From the NCBI RefSeq assembly GCF_032854445.1, contig NC_088301.1, positions 37,063,187 to 37,127,186 of the forward strand: a stretch of 64,000 bases of DNA, written 5' to 3'. Shown here in pieces: positions 44,331 through 57,215 of this stretch; the stretch's first letter is position 1; each line of letters opens with the position of its first letter. A program made the position numbers and the translations under genes. Below the pieces are notes generated by a model that did no database searches, was not told the origin of the DNA, and saw only the letters and a program-made list of their open reading frames with translations. The stretch comes from Liolophura sinensis (lineage: Eukaryota > Mollusca > Polyplacophora > Chitonida > Chitonidae).

Positions 44331-44528
44331 TAGCCCCGATTAGCTGTCAGATGTACCGATGATTCATCTTGATTGACTGAAGAAATATTTCTCTGAATTA
44401 CTTACCAATGTTTTAACCCAAACTTGACTTCTTACCTAGTCGGTGTGATGTGTGGGGGTCTTTCATTTATTTTTAAATTTTATATTCATATTTATGTTTT
44501 CAGATTGCCCTCCGAGGATAAAGAAAGC

Positions 44529-46912
44529 ATGGAATACCTTGCAGGTGTATTGTTTACGCTGGCTTTTACTGGTATGGCTGTAGCCTATCCCGATGGCGCT
44601 CCCACCCTGGCGTGTGGTGAAATGTTTCCTACTGGGCATAAGGCGGACGCCCAAAATTCCGACGCTCCATATACCATTGGCGTTAGTTCAAACTCGTACG
44701 CTAACAGCGCCAATAGTAAGTTTAAAAAGACTGAAATATTTGGTCAAGAAATTTGATTGATGTGCTATGAACTATAGGGATATTCTGACATGTCTGTACG
44801 AAAAGAGTTTGAAGTCAGTGTCGGACATCTTTCTATTCGCCTGAGACAAAGAGAAACTGTATTATAATACTAGAACTTATTATTGAACTTAACATTGATA
44901 CAAATACCTAAAAGAAATGACTTCGTCTGATTTGAATTATTATTGCATTTAAAACAACGTCAAAATCATTTGCTATATTTTGACACTTTATGACAGTTTG
45001 TCAGCATCTGAGAATCTGCATGATCGAATTGTTAATATGATTGCTTTTCCATTTTAGTCACTGTCACATTAGATGTAAAGGGAGATAATTATTACGAGGG
45101 AGTATTCATCCAGGCAAGAATAGCCAAGTGCCCTAACAATTCAACAGCTATTGGTACTTACGTGTTTAACAACACTTTGCTCAAGACGATTAACTGCTTT
45201 AATCAACAAAAGGTAAAACGCTGCCAGATAAAAAGATAAAGACTAGTTACAGTAGTGATACTGGAAATTGAGAAAGTCAATTGGTTGTAAAATTTCAGTT
45301 GAAAATTTTATACCTGTATGCTCTCTACATGTAGGCCCTATAGTGCATAAGAAATCGAAAAAAACGGATAACAGAGAAAATTTGTCCCACGAAAATTTGG
45401 GTTTTGACGTTTTTTTTTTGTTTTTTTTTTTTTCTCTCTCTCTCTCACCCCGATCCGTACGCCAAGAGTTTCGTTTCACCACCATACCTCTTCTTAGATT
45501 TGATTAGTCTGGAATTTGGTTTGTAGATTTATTGGCAAGACCCCTTGCTTAACATTACATATCCGTTCTTGATTTTGGTTTCATCCGTTTGTGAATGACG
45601 AAGATTTAGCATTATATCAGCAAAATAAAACCATTTATGAATGCATTTTTCTGTTACAGAATGCTCTGACACATAGCACCAAAGAAAAGAAACGCAAGCT
45701 CGTGTTTACGTGGGTACCGCCATCTCCAGCTGTTGGAACTGTTTATTTTAGGTATACTTACTCATAATAATACATAATTTTGTTGAGGCCACATAGTGTT
45801 TCTTCTTTTGAAAGCACAACGTTCACATATGATTACCCCATCAACGCACATGAAGGTAAATCCAATTCTGCGTGGCCATATGTCACCCAATTTACCGTTT
45901 AGCTCTGTAACTTTTACTAAAATTCAAGTAAGATTATTTAGATACAGACGTCTTGTTAATTTTTTGTGTGTTTTTCCAACAATTTTTTTAGAAGGAACAA
46001 CGACTGCATGGATTACCAGTATTTACGTAAAGTAACGTACATCGTCGCTTTGTGAGAAAATACGCTTGATTTTTTTTACATGGAGGCATTTATTTATTTG
46101 ATTAATTATTTTATTATTGTTAAATGTTATAGTCAAGAAATTTTTCACTTATACCATGGTGGCCTATTTTGTGGATGGAGGACTTAATCGGGTCTCTCGG
46201 TATAGGCCTACCCTAGACCTTTTGCGTTACTAAGTTACTACGAACTTCCACGCCATATTTGTAAGTGATCTTCACTCAAAGTAAGACTGCGCAAAAGGCC
46301 ACGCGAGCGTCGTCCACCACGGGAGTTTGAGTTCGAACTCTTTTATACATGAAAGTAGAAAAAGTGCAACTGTGTCATGTGACCTGTCCAAAATGTTCGG
46401 TGATGGCGTCCGAAAAAAAGGCTTCATAAGAGGTAATTTATATCAGAAGAATGAGAGAGAAAATTGAGAATCTGAACGTATGTGTACCTACGGTCATTAT
46501 CAGTAGGAAAAAACATTTTCTACAACAGCCAAAGTCTAACAAACAATATTTACTTGTAAATAAGGAGTGGGAAAATCGTTTAGTTGGTGGTTAATTGGCA
46601 CAACATCCATGCTCAGTGTGAAACGTTTGAGACTTGTGTATCAGCAAGTTAACCCATCATTTATAAACAAAAAAAATTGAATTGTTTTTTCTCTTTCCTT
46701 TCCCCAGAGGGACCTTTGTAAAGGAGACTGAAGAGTTTTGGACCGATGTATCATCCGACTTCATCAGTGACGGACGAACTACATCCGTTGAACCTGAAAA
46801 GTGCAAAGTGAGGACATCCGGAACCGGAAAACTTATCACTGCTCAGGCGCATTACATTATTTGTTTCATTGTAGCCTTTGTTAGTTTTGTCACCAGTACA
46901 AGGATGGCTTAA
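44529..46912 (+). CDS. Secreted Reeler-domain protein, GPI-anchor-type tail
   Basis: Four coding exons: 44529-44715, 45058-45212, 45660-45751 and 46708-46912. All boundaries are GT..AG and the phases (1, 0, 2) agree, giving 639 nt and 212 residues. The first exon begins at an acceptor ending at 44503, so a 5' UTR exon must lie upstream. A signal peptide (residues 1-19: EYLAGVLFTLAFTGMAVA) is followed by the Reeler signature YPDGAPTLACGEMFPTGHK. The domain continues through VTLDVKGDNYYEGVFIQARI and a final strand ending FTWVPPSPAVGTVYFRGTFV, about 125 residues, the usual size. The C-terminus is a hydrophobic stretch (YIICFIVAFVSFV) ending in TRMA, fitting a GPI-anchor signal. Reeler proteins include insect defence proteins, ferric-chelate-reductase-like proteins and reelin. 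With only one domain this is closest in layout to the defence-protein type. The ligand is unknown. Confidence 0.9.
46085..46215 (+). repeat. SINE-like repeat in Reeler-gene intron 3
   Basis: tttatttatttgattaatta at the head, then tagtcaagaaatttttcact and ggcctattttgtggatggag, is a diverged member of the 25495 family. Confidence 0.45.
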
Positions 46913-49304
46913 TAGAGAGTAAGTACGTTCTGACACGTAAAACCTAATGTCCCTGCCACAACCACGATTGGATATCTTATCAGCGCGCATGTTTGCTTAT
47001 AGGTCTATGCACCGCCATCAAGTATATTCTTCCACAATATCATGCAGGGCTCTTTCATTAACCTTTAGTTATTCCCATCAGTCTTCTTTGAAAATTTAGG
47101 GAGACGCCTTCATGTCAGTTTTTACGTAATTTTATGAAAGTGTCTTTTGCTGGATGATTATACTATGTATAGCTCTCTAAACGTATATACGACACGCGGC
47201 TTAGCGAATGACGTCTGTATGCTTATATGTATACAGACCGAGTTTTGCCCAGGTTATATGCCAAATGTCTTATCATTCAAGTTGTCCAGGTTAGTGACTA
47301 TTTACACTCTTTATCCTTCGTGATTTACGACAGTTGCTTTGTGTATACAAGCGGGTTTATAGAAAATATTATATTCCCTAGAGCAAAAGTATAAGGTTTT
47401 GTGCAGTTTTTAGCTATGAAAATAAGCAACAGATACATTTTTAAAAACAGCCATACTATATACTTGAAAGTTCAAGACTGTTTGTATACTGTAGGTTGTT
47501 TGGTCAATGCAATGGATAATGGAATGTCTCAATGATATTGCCGAAAAGTAGCTGTATGAACTGAATTAAAAAGCATGCAGCATTTAAGATTAAAAGATTT
47601 GATGTGCTACAATGACGAGTGAAACAATTATTGTAACTGCATATAAGTTAACATGCAATTATGCCGGTCAAAATGGAGGTTAATAGTATGTTTGTATATA
47701 CTATCAGTTTTTGGTTATTCAATGAAAATGTTTTCTGACGTAATAATTACAAATATTAAAGACTTCATCGTAGAGAGTATATAGCAATGTGATAATTGGG
47801 AAATCGTCACACATAGCCTGTGAAATCCAGCATCATGTATCTGCATGACATACAGATAAGGATCCAAATGGAGTGTAACTGTATGTGGACATTAGTTCAG
47901 AGCAATGCTTTGGGAAAACGTTAGCAAATGAGTTCGCCTCATTTTGTATTAAAAAAAATCATGTTGTTTTGTAAATGTTGACATAAGTTTGATATGTCAA
48001 CATTCACCATTATGAACATGAAGAGATACGACTCTCGCCTCTATCTGAGGCAACAAATCCTGAAAAGATATCAGGCGGACAGAAGCTCCCTGCTTTAGTC
48101 ATCAAATAATATAAGCTTTAATCATCTCTACTACTAGCATGCGGAAAACAAGCGCAAGTGCGCTTGCTCTCTCGCACATGTTAAGCCTGCATGGTTCTCG
48201 TTCAGACGGCGGATGACCAATGGTTGATCGCTCTAAAAGAACCAGGCTTTATGAACCCAAAGGTAGCCAGAAATATAAATATGGATATAAGTGAACAGAA
48301 ACAGAAGCATACATTAAAGTATATTATATAAAGTATGAAAAGGTTTGCAGGTATAGCTTCCTTTTGGGTGTAATGTCGTTTTAACTTTGTGTGTCATATC
48401 TGCGCATTATCTGTGCTTTCATTTGCTTTTGGTTTTGCTGTATGTTAGTCCATTTTCCAAAAAGGTGAATCTCTGTTATTTTTTAAAATAAACTTTATGT
48501 TTGTCCAAATTATTATGGCGACATTTTGTCTTAAAATTATGTGGGTCTGTTGCTGAAATTGTTGAAATTCGCGAATTCAATGATTTGAACGATGATGGAT
48601 AATACAGGAAATTTCGATATTGCACTCTTCTATTGTTAAAGGTAAAAAAACAAGTCTTGTATCGTGTGACTTGTCAACAAACGTTAGGCAGTTTTTGTTA
48701 TCATAAATTTGACGATCACCTGCCTCACCGTGTTCCCGAGGAACCAATTTTCTTAAGGAAATTTCCAATCGAACATTAATTCAGCTCCACAATGTTCTCC
48801 ATGGTTCGTCCACTCTAAATAACTTCTTGTGAAACTGTTTTTGCACACGCATCCTATAGAGTATGTATTCAGTTATATTTGTATAACACTTCTGACAGGT
48901 TACATGACACAACAAGACAACTACATTTTGCGATAAAGGAGTTCGAACTCGAAACTGCACTTTATTACCTTGATCACTGTGGGAAACACACCTTTTTCTC
49001 TGACTCGCTTAAATACAGCATGTAAGTGGGAGAGAAGGATTTAATACTGATACTGATGCTTTAAGCAAAGTTCATTTCTGCTACGGCATACATGGGTGGG
49101 TGCATAACTTACAGGTGTGGCATCACCTATATAGCTATCGACAAATCTGGTTTCAGTCCTGTATGCTATAAAAGCCGAAATGAAATGGAAACTTTCACTA
49201 AATGTTTCACTAAAGCCCGTTTCGTATGTATAACACCTGCTTCCTGAGTGGAAAGCTTGAACCGAATTGTCGTTTCAAAACGCAAATGTGTGAAATGTTT
49301 GTTT
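46913..49304. other. No gene recognised
   Basis: Downstream flank of the Reeler gene. AT-rich with no convincing exons. Confidence 0.4.
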
Positions 49305-49440
49305 GAGTGGTGTTTTACGCAGTAAGAAGGAGAGGAAGCCAGCATGAGCTAGACTTGAACTCACAGTGACCGGATTGGTAAGGGGTTCCTGGGTTGTTTA
49401 GCCGCGCTAGCACGCTAACCACCTGGGTCATAGGCCTTGG
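49305..49440 (+). repeat. SINE-like repeat, internally deleted
   Basis: The head gtgttttacgcagtaa joins directly to the tail gaggaagccagcatgagcta and cttgaactcacagtgaccgg. The intervening body seen in other copies is missing. The reverse strand carries a box-B-like agttcaagtc. Confidence 0.55.
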
Positions 49441-50217
49441 TGTGAGATGAAATGAAGAGCTAATCTCGCTGAATTCAGATCTACTTGCTTCCTCCGGTAT
49501 AATTGTGGTTACTGTAACAGTGTCTTTGATCAGATACCAGTATTTCGAATTCGACGAGACTGATACTGCACTTCCAGAAATATGGAAGCAAGAATGCGCA
49601 AATGAGTGAACAGACAATTTGCAAGTTAGAGGTTTTATTTTAGATCTATTAAAGCGACAATTGAGGATAAAGGGACAGTTAGATCTGAAACAAGATTGAG
49701 CTCACGATAATTGAACGAACAACAGATTGACCGGCAAATGATTTTATTTAGATCTAGTAACTGACAGGGTAAAGCGATACCTAGATCTGACACAAAATTG
49801 AGATCGCGATAATTATGTTCCAAAAAACGAATAAAGCTCACGAATCATGCCCGTGCAGCCCCTGGCGTACGAGTACGAATGAGAACAAAATAAATGCATT
49901 CTATATAGACACTCTCAAAAATAATAATATGTTAAATGGTAACATTGTACGCCTAAAACAAGCGGTGTACTATTTTGTTCTTTTCTGTCATGTGTCGGTA
50001 TAGTTGTGCTGGTAAAGCAAAGAGGCAGTTGGCAAGCACTGCAGTTTAACAACAGAGAAAAATGTGTTCTCACACAGCTTGGAGCCAGCTTTTGTTAGGG
50101 AGACGTGCTAAGCGATCACACCAATTAGACTGAGTTAACAGTGTCCATGCAGTGCAGTTAACTGTGGGAGTTCTTGACTTTATATATAGACTTTGGGGGA
50201 GTCATTGAGCGTTAAAT
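49441..50217. other. No gene; local tandem similarity
   Basis: Between 49640 and 49815 a unit of about 120 bp seems duplicated (tagatctattaaagcgacaa / tagatctagtaactgacagg; tagatctgaaacaagattga / tagatctgacacaaaattga). No coding feature is supported. Confidence 0.4.
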
Positions 50218-50403
50218 CTAGGCATCGTGACAGACATTCATGTACAAATCATCAACCAGACCGGACGTCCGACTCAATAACCCCCAAGGCCAATTTCCAA
50301 AACAGCGTTCAACACAAAACACTAAAGGACTAAGAACGCATATACAGTAAGAAGATTGGACATAGTTATCTAAAGAGAAACAGTCAACAGTTTCCATTAA
50401 CAT
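50218..50403 (-). repeat. RT-element 3' UTR fragment, inverted
   Basis: Its reverse complement carries gttttggaaattggcct, then ggacgtccggtctgg and aatgtctgtcacgatgcc in the family order. It is eroded, and is the only copy in the 34-58 kb stretch. Confidence 0.6.
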
Positions 50404-53258
50404 CGTTTAAGGCGTAAGAAATGCCTTTGCCGCCTAAATTTAATCTTTATCCAAATCGAAAATGTATATGCCATGACCGAATGCCATTTATACTGGTCAC
50501 AGGAAATCATTTTAGTACAACAGTTCTTGCGAGTTTAAAACAGATTCTTTTTTTGTTTACTTGGATTATAACTTTCAAACTCATTTCTCTCATCTTATAC
50601 GGTAATATCGAACTCTCTTTATAGATGTAGTAGACCGGTCCCAATGCCAAGATGTTTATAGTGTTGATTTCCTGGAACGCCATGCGCAAGATACCATCAC
50701 TCTCCAATAACCAGTCGATAATATAACAGCTAACATACTGACACGGGGCCTAACCTTTAATATTCTGCATGCGCATCAAGTCTGAGGGGAGTATTCCAAG
50801 ATTGTAAATTTAAACGTCTTACAGTTGTGTGATTAAAAATGACCTTCTGAATTAATCGTCCGCTTACGAGGCGGACGTTATAAACTCTCGACCACCGCAA
50901 TTCGGTTTGAACTGGTAATTCTAATTCTAATTAACTAAGTTGTACAGTCTTCTATTTTACATCTGTAATACTTTTATGTTACCGTCTTTTGACGTAAGAA
51001 AGTATAAATAAATAAAGGACTCGAAACAGCGTCCCCTTTCAGACAGTTACTCTATTCCACTTCAAAGTCCATCACCTTGAGCAGTCCCGCAGTATGTTAC
51101 TTTCGTATTATTATCCAATCGCAATGCTGCAACGTCATGAATATTAATATAGGGGAGCTGATCATGTGATGTAAACATACACATGTGCAAAGATCTAAAC
51201 AAATGCATGGGTCAAACTATGACAATATCACAACATCTCATACATTCCACTCATGATTGCATGAGGGCAGAATTGGCGTAATCGTCTCTATATACCTAAC
51301 AGTAACAATCGACCTGCTTTCCAATATAGTTGACATTTTGCTGTCTTAAGTATTTCTTCTGTTTCTCGTTTGAAGTACTGTTTAATTTTTGGCGAGTTCT
51401 TTGTTACTATTGTTGTCTGCCATCTCCTCTACAAAACGCATCTTTTCTGGCAATGGAGCGCCAGTTAATGTAGCCACGTACAAATTTGTTTGTCACCATT
51501 GCGTGGGTCCAAGAAGAGATTTTGGTGTTCGCTGGGTGGTTTCAGAATTGGTGAGATTGAGAGAGACGTCAACCGTTACAGATTCTAGTGTAGAATCGGT
51601 GTCAAATTAATCTGCTTAACAGAGATGCCATTTGCTCCTAGGCGCGGAATTAGAAAGCGAAAGGTTTTCCCAATTCTACACCCTGGAAAATCAACGTCGC
51701 ACGCGCGATATATGTATCACCAGTAGGTCTATTTTGCATAACGCCATATTGATATCGGGTGTAGTGGCGGAATTATACTCTGAGAGACAAGTATGGGTCA
51801 ACTGACTTAAAAATCTGAGTTATACAACTAAGTTAATTCAACACAGAAAACTGTCATATGGCATGAGTCAGTTAACCCAAACTTTTCTCTCAGTATATAG
51901 CATTCAACCTGGCTGACACCCAGTCTACGTTCTGAGAACTTTCGGTAATTCGGACGATCCGTGTGGTATACCACTGGACTGGTTTTCTTTTGAAAGAGAA
52001 GATCTGAAGAGAGGTAGGTATTTACGGATTAGCTTTTAATCATATAATAAAACAGACCTTTTTCTTCGCATTCTTTGCATTCTGCCATATGGTCACTCCA
52101 TACAGCGTTTAATTCATTAGGCTAATATTGGAGGGATTGTATTGCAGTACTGACACTTTTCGCCGGTAAGAAGTCTGGTAAGAAGTCTCTAGATGCTGAT
52201 CGAGGTTACCTTTTTAGCGGGGGTGCAGTTCGGTTTCTGCGCGGTGTAGTAGGCTCTTTACAGTGTAACTATGCGTGAGCCAGGTTTTCAAAGAATTTAT
52301 CTGAGTCTGTGCAGCTATTCTGATTCTCAGGATGTCAAATATTTGCCAATTTGTATCCGATCATATTTTGGCTTATGCTAAACATATAGCACAACAGTAA
52401 TCACAACATATAGATAGAGGTGGTATTTAAAATAAAACATAGCTGTTTTAGAATGTATATAGATAGATTGAGCAAAATCATTATATATTATAATAGTATG
52501 TTTTAAAACAGGTTTGAAAGTTCTTTTTATGTTTAATGAAAATTTGCTAAATGTGCTGTCTGTGTGCAATATTAAGAAAAATGTTCACCTTTTGGAACAA
52601 TTTATGTCGACAAGTGCTAAAGGGGTTAGGGTTTGCAATTCTTACATAACTTCAACGCAGCTGAGAAGAGGTGTTCAGACTTTGGTTTCTAATGTCAACA
52701 AGTATTGCATTTTAGCGAAAACAGGGTAGATTTAATTCCTGTAGAATTTTTTTTTCAGAAAGGAAATTTAAACCCCCTTCATCACAAAACATCAAATCCC
52801 ATGCTGATACCTGGAGTATGAACCTAGGTGAGCTCCTGCAGACAGTCCTAAAATTTTTGACTTTTGCCATGAGCCATGTAATATTTTGGTTTGAGCGTAA
52901 GCATCATATGAAGATATTACTGACAAAAAATTAAGAAACCTTCTCCTCTTATAGGTTACACATGCGCAATTAAATAAATGATACCGGTAAGAAAATCGAT
53001 GCGTCCGTGTAACCTTGATCTCGCTCTGCCGCGAGTGCAAAATCTACTGGAAAGCACACCATTTACCGCCCAAAGTTCAGTGATTTTCTCCTTTTATTTC
53101 ATTTTCCATTAGCTATGAAACTAATCGGTATTGATGTTTAAGATAACTAAATACGTAAGCAAATAAATAGTTAAAAATAAACACAGAAATATTTCGAAGG
53201 GAGATAATTGCGGTAGCATATTCGCAGGTTAACTCCCTTGGTTATTCATATGCTGAAA
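50404..53258. other. No gene supported; upstream of ACOT13
   Basis: The frame at 51389-51610 starts with a signal-like run but has only a TTG start and no splice support. The final 300 bp probably contain the promoter of ACOT13, though no TATA box is evident. Confidence 0.35.
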
Positions 53259-56200
53259 ATGGCAGCGGCTGGAAGAAGTACATTACAAGCACTCCGGCAA
53301 GTCTGTTCCATGCGCCTGAAAAACAAAGGTTTTGAGAACACTCTGAGTGGGGTAATGATGAGATGTGTTATATGATCTAGTACCCACAACTGCCACAGGT
53401 TATGCTCTCCTTGATAGAGATATTTTGACGATTTTTTGCTTGAATTGGCGATCATCAGACTAACTTCTCATACTGATTAATAAACATGACGGATTTGCAT
53501 TTTGACATTTAGTAATTTAGGTACCTCTTAACTGAGTTGTGCCAACAAGGATATTATGTTTCACAAGAAACATAAACTGCGTTTATGAAGCGCCATTTGA
53601 ATAAATGTGTACAGATAAAAGTGTAGTTGTTCGGGGTATCGGCTTTTGCTCAAGTGTCGGAGACCAGAAGTTCGAGTCCAGCTATCGTGCACTGGGTCGG
53701 GTTTTTTTTTTCTCAAGTGCATTGTGCGGGCTTGTGGTTTAGGCTTATCCCAAACACTTCAGCTTCCTCTACCAATAAACTTGATCACTTTTGTTAATAT
53801 ATAAATACAGATTGTGGGTAAGACAACATATATAATTAACCCCATCAAATAAATATGTAAATATATTAGCATATATCAGGAGAAGATGTACATCATCCAG
53901 AATTGCTGAGTATGAATAACAGAGAAAACAAGACAAAAAATGTAGATGTTTATATGTGGTGCCATTGTGCTATATGTTTCATAATTTTAAAGCTTTAGTG
54001 ATATATAGTACATGTAATAAAGGCTTTAGTAAGTCTTTAAAAATGATTTTTAAATCTTTAGAAAGCATTTCTGAGCTCTGAAAAACGATCTTTCAAGCTT
54101 TGTGTAGTTATTATCTTTTATGCTTGAAGATGATTTTCTAAAACTTAAAAATTCATTTTCAAAGCTTTAGAAAGTGGTATATATTTAAAAATAAAAAAAA
54201 ATTAAATGAATTAAAACAAGAAGAAGGCTTTTAAATGCCTTACTTCAGATGCAAGCCTTGGTAAATTACAGTGAGGTACCCACAGCTTGTGGTTACAATT
54301 AGGGTTTACAACTGCATGAAGATACTTTCTCTTCTCCACTGCTGGTAAACTTCACCAACATTCACTCTTTTCCACATGGATTAATAACATGACAAAGAAA
54401 TCTTCCATCATTTTTTGAATGTTCTTTTTCTTAGAAATGTGGTATACTTGATCAGGCCTCTGTAAAAGTGATGATCTCTGTCCTCAGTTGGAGAGAAGTC
54501 TGTATTAGGCCTGTGCATAGACTACTGTAAGCTGTAGTGTAATAATTTTCAGAGCTTTGAAAATGAGTTTCAAAACTTCTGAAAATGTATTTAAATACAC
54601 AATAAATAGCACAATAGCTCCCCGCTTATGTGTAGTCCAACTGAACTCTGAAATCAGAAGTCATGAGCAAATTATCTATTATCTTATCTATTTAGGCAGA
54701 TTTCTGTGGTAGGAGAGAAACAAGATAGTATTCACTGCCCTATGTCTTCAATCGAGCTTCATCTCAGTCTATTTTCAGCAAATCTGGATAATACAATATA
54801 TCTACTTAGCATGCAGTCCATTTCCTAATTAAGTGTTCATTTTATTCGTTTATGTATTTTGTTTGTTTGTTTATTTATTTATTTATTTGTTTGTTACTTA
54901 TTTACTTATTTATTTCTTCATTCAGATTAATGTGATATCAGGGAGTGATGGGGGCTGTGTATGTGAGTTAAAAGTAACAGAAGACAATAAAAATTTATAT
55001 GGCAGTCTGCATGGTGGGTTGATGGCTACTCTGGTTGATGCGGTGTCCACATGGGGTATGGAAGCTCATACCAGCAACCCTGGCATAAGCGTGGAACTCA
55101 ATATAACGTATGTAATAGTGCTCAAATGCTTTAGACAAAAAAAAACAAAAAAACAGTTCCCATCTTATATGGTTTACAGTGGTAGGCCAGCGTAGTAGAC
55201 TTCTGATATTCTTCTACTGACAATCTTCATCTAGCTTTTATATTATCAGCTGAGAGTGAACACATATACTAATACCACTAGCTCATTACTAGCACACTTG
55301 TTTCCAGTTTTCCAATATCATACATCTAGCCTTCATCTATTACAACTAGCACACTTGTTACAGCTTTCTAGAACTGGTATTCCAAAATCATTCACCTTGC
55401 CTTCATGTGCTAGAGGTATACACATATATTAATGCCACTAACTTACTACTAGCACAATTGTAGCACGTTTGTAGTATTCCACTATGATAAATCTAGCCTT
55501 CATCTGCTGGAGGTGTACCCATGTACTATTGCCACTATCTGAACACTAGCACACTTGTAGCAGGTTTATAGTATTCCACTACCATTCACATTACCTACAG
55601 TTGCTGAGAGTTTACTCATATTCTGCTGTGGTATGTGAAAATTGTGAAATTCTTTCACTGTTCAGCAATCTCTGATTTTTACTTTTATTTTTATAATAGC
55701 CATCTACATACTATTGTTTGGCAAGTGGCTGGCAACTGAGCCATTGGGAGACAAATGTTAGCTTGTCAACTTCTTTCCAGTGTGATCTACAGTTCATTCT
55801 CCTGTAACCTGAATGACCAACAAATTCAGTCTATTAAATAGAATTACTGGAGTCATTGATTAATTGGCATCGACATGACACAATGATTTTACTTACAGGT
55901 ACTGCTTGCTTACAATATTTTAGGAAGTTCTGATACAACATTTATTTTACATGAGATCTACTCTCTGTAGCATAGTGAATGCCAATTCATAACTACAAAA
56001 ATTTAGATTCACAATTAATTCATATTTTATGCTCAGAATTTATCTTTACTGTGAGACAATAAAATATTCTGTACACACAAAGATCTGCATTGAATATTGG
56101 GCAGAATGCGTTAGTTTTTGTCTGATCCATGATGTTTTCTTTTTTTTTCAGATATGTCAAAGGTGCAAAAGTGGGAGAAACGGTTGTCATTGAATCTAAA

Positions 56201-56308
56201 CCATTGAAGATTGGCCGCACATTGGCATATTTCAGTGTGGATATAACAAACAAAAAAACTGGAGATCTCTTAGCCACTGGGCGCCACACTAAACATGTTG
56301 GAAGATAA
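53259..56308 (+). CDS. ACOT13: Acyl-coenzyme A thioesterase 13 (THEM2)
   Basis: Three exons (53259-53351, 54926-55107, 56152-56308) with GT..AG borders and matching phases (0, 2) encode 143 residues, close to the usual 140. I chose the ATG at 53259. An in-frame ATG nine bases upstream (53250) is an alternative. The protein is a single hot-dog fold of the PaaI/THEM2 type. The active-site block NLYGSLHGGLMATLVDAVST holds the family's catalytic Asn and Asp, and the serine of GISVELNITYV is also present. The C-terminus reads TGRHTKHVG as in animal THEM2. The enzyme hydrolyses medium- and long-chain acyl-CoA to fatty acid and CoA as a homotetramer in mitochondria and cytosol. The basic N-terminal helix fits mitochondrial association. 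Intron 1 contains a TTTA/TTTG microsatellite next to the acceptor, and intron 2 a tandem repeat. All key residues look intact. Confidence 0.95.
53640..53700 (+). repeat. tRNA-like SINE head in ACOT13 intron 1
   Basis: A box-B-like agttcgagtcc (about 53680-53690) follows a weak A-box-like stretch (gctcaagtgtcgg). A T-run follows at 53702, as in a pol III terminator or SINE junction. Confidence 0.35.
54858..54916 (+). repeat. TTTG/TTTA microsatellite at a splice acceptor
   Basis: A run of TTTG then TTTA units ends about ten bases before the ACOT13 exon 2 acceptor (ttcattcag at 54917-54925), so it supplies part of the polypyrimidine tract. Confidence 0.8.
55232..55620 (+). repeat. Tandem repeat, ~95-bp unit, in ACOT13 intron 2
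   Basis: Four or so units share ctagccttcatct at their start and ctagcacacttgt in the middle, ending in a ttcac or taaat stretch. The second unit is shorter by about 25 bp. Confidence 0.75.
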
Positions 56309-57003
56309 GCAAAATAACTTACTGATACAGCTATGTAGATCTGTGCCCTTCCTGTTGAAGTACTCTACGTAGCATTACCATTGGAGCGAAATGTTCAGGC
56401 TTCTTCAAGGTGAAGATAATCATTTCTCTGGATTAGTACAAGTGTGGAAGATATGCAAGGCAAAACATTATGGCAACATCTATTTTTCTACCTGCTACCT
56501 GAAATTTTTGAACTGACCAGAACCCCATAGGGTATACAATTACATCAATACACACCGGGAATGTGTTACAAAATGACTTTCTGTATACCTATAAACAAAG
56601 TCTCCAATGACAGACCTTTTGTATGTATGGATTATTAATATCATAACCTCAAGAAGCACTTTTGTGTACATGCTATAATTATAAAGTGGCATTGCATTCA
56701 ACTCATTCCACCAGAATCGGAGGATTTGTTCTAGGTAGAAACACCTAATGTGATTGCGTTATGTTGAGCCTGAACAATACTACCTAGTTATGACATGGGG
56801 GTGAAGGGATGGAATATATGTGTGTTAAACATGCTTGAAATGTATGCAAGCCTAGGAAATGGAACTTTTTTGTGAAATTTAGGCTATATAAAGTAAATAC
56901 TATTCCAGTTATTGTTTTAATTACTGACTCTCTAGGTTGCTATATGTTGCTACATAAGGTATTTATAGCTATTTATTATATTGTTGTCCAAAAGTCAAAT
57001 AAA
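56309..57003 (+). promoter_or_regulatory. ACOT13 3' UTR with poly(A) signal
   Basis: No other feature intervenes after the stop. AATAAA occurs at 56998-57003, which would give a 3' UTR of about 700 nt. Earlier weak signals cannot be excluded. Confidence 0.4.
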
Positions 57004-57215
57004 GAAACCTTTCGGCAAATTAACGCTTTCATGAAAGTTGCCCTTTCAACATATTTTGCGTAGCTGACACTACCGGTTACGTGTATATATATCTAGATAT
57101 ATCGAGAGACTGATTGATTGGTGGTTACATAACGCCATACTGAAAAATATTTTCTTGCTGGAAGGCAAAAATGGTTTTAGGAAACTTGTGTTAAACGGAA
57201 GTCTCGGTTCTTGTG

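Noticed and set aside
51389-51610. Signal-peptide-like open frame
   Set aside because: Starts only at TTG, has no splice support and no domain.
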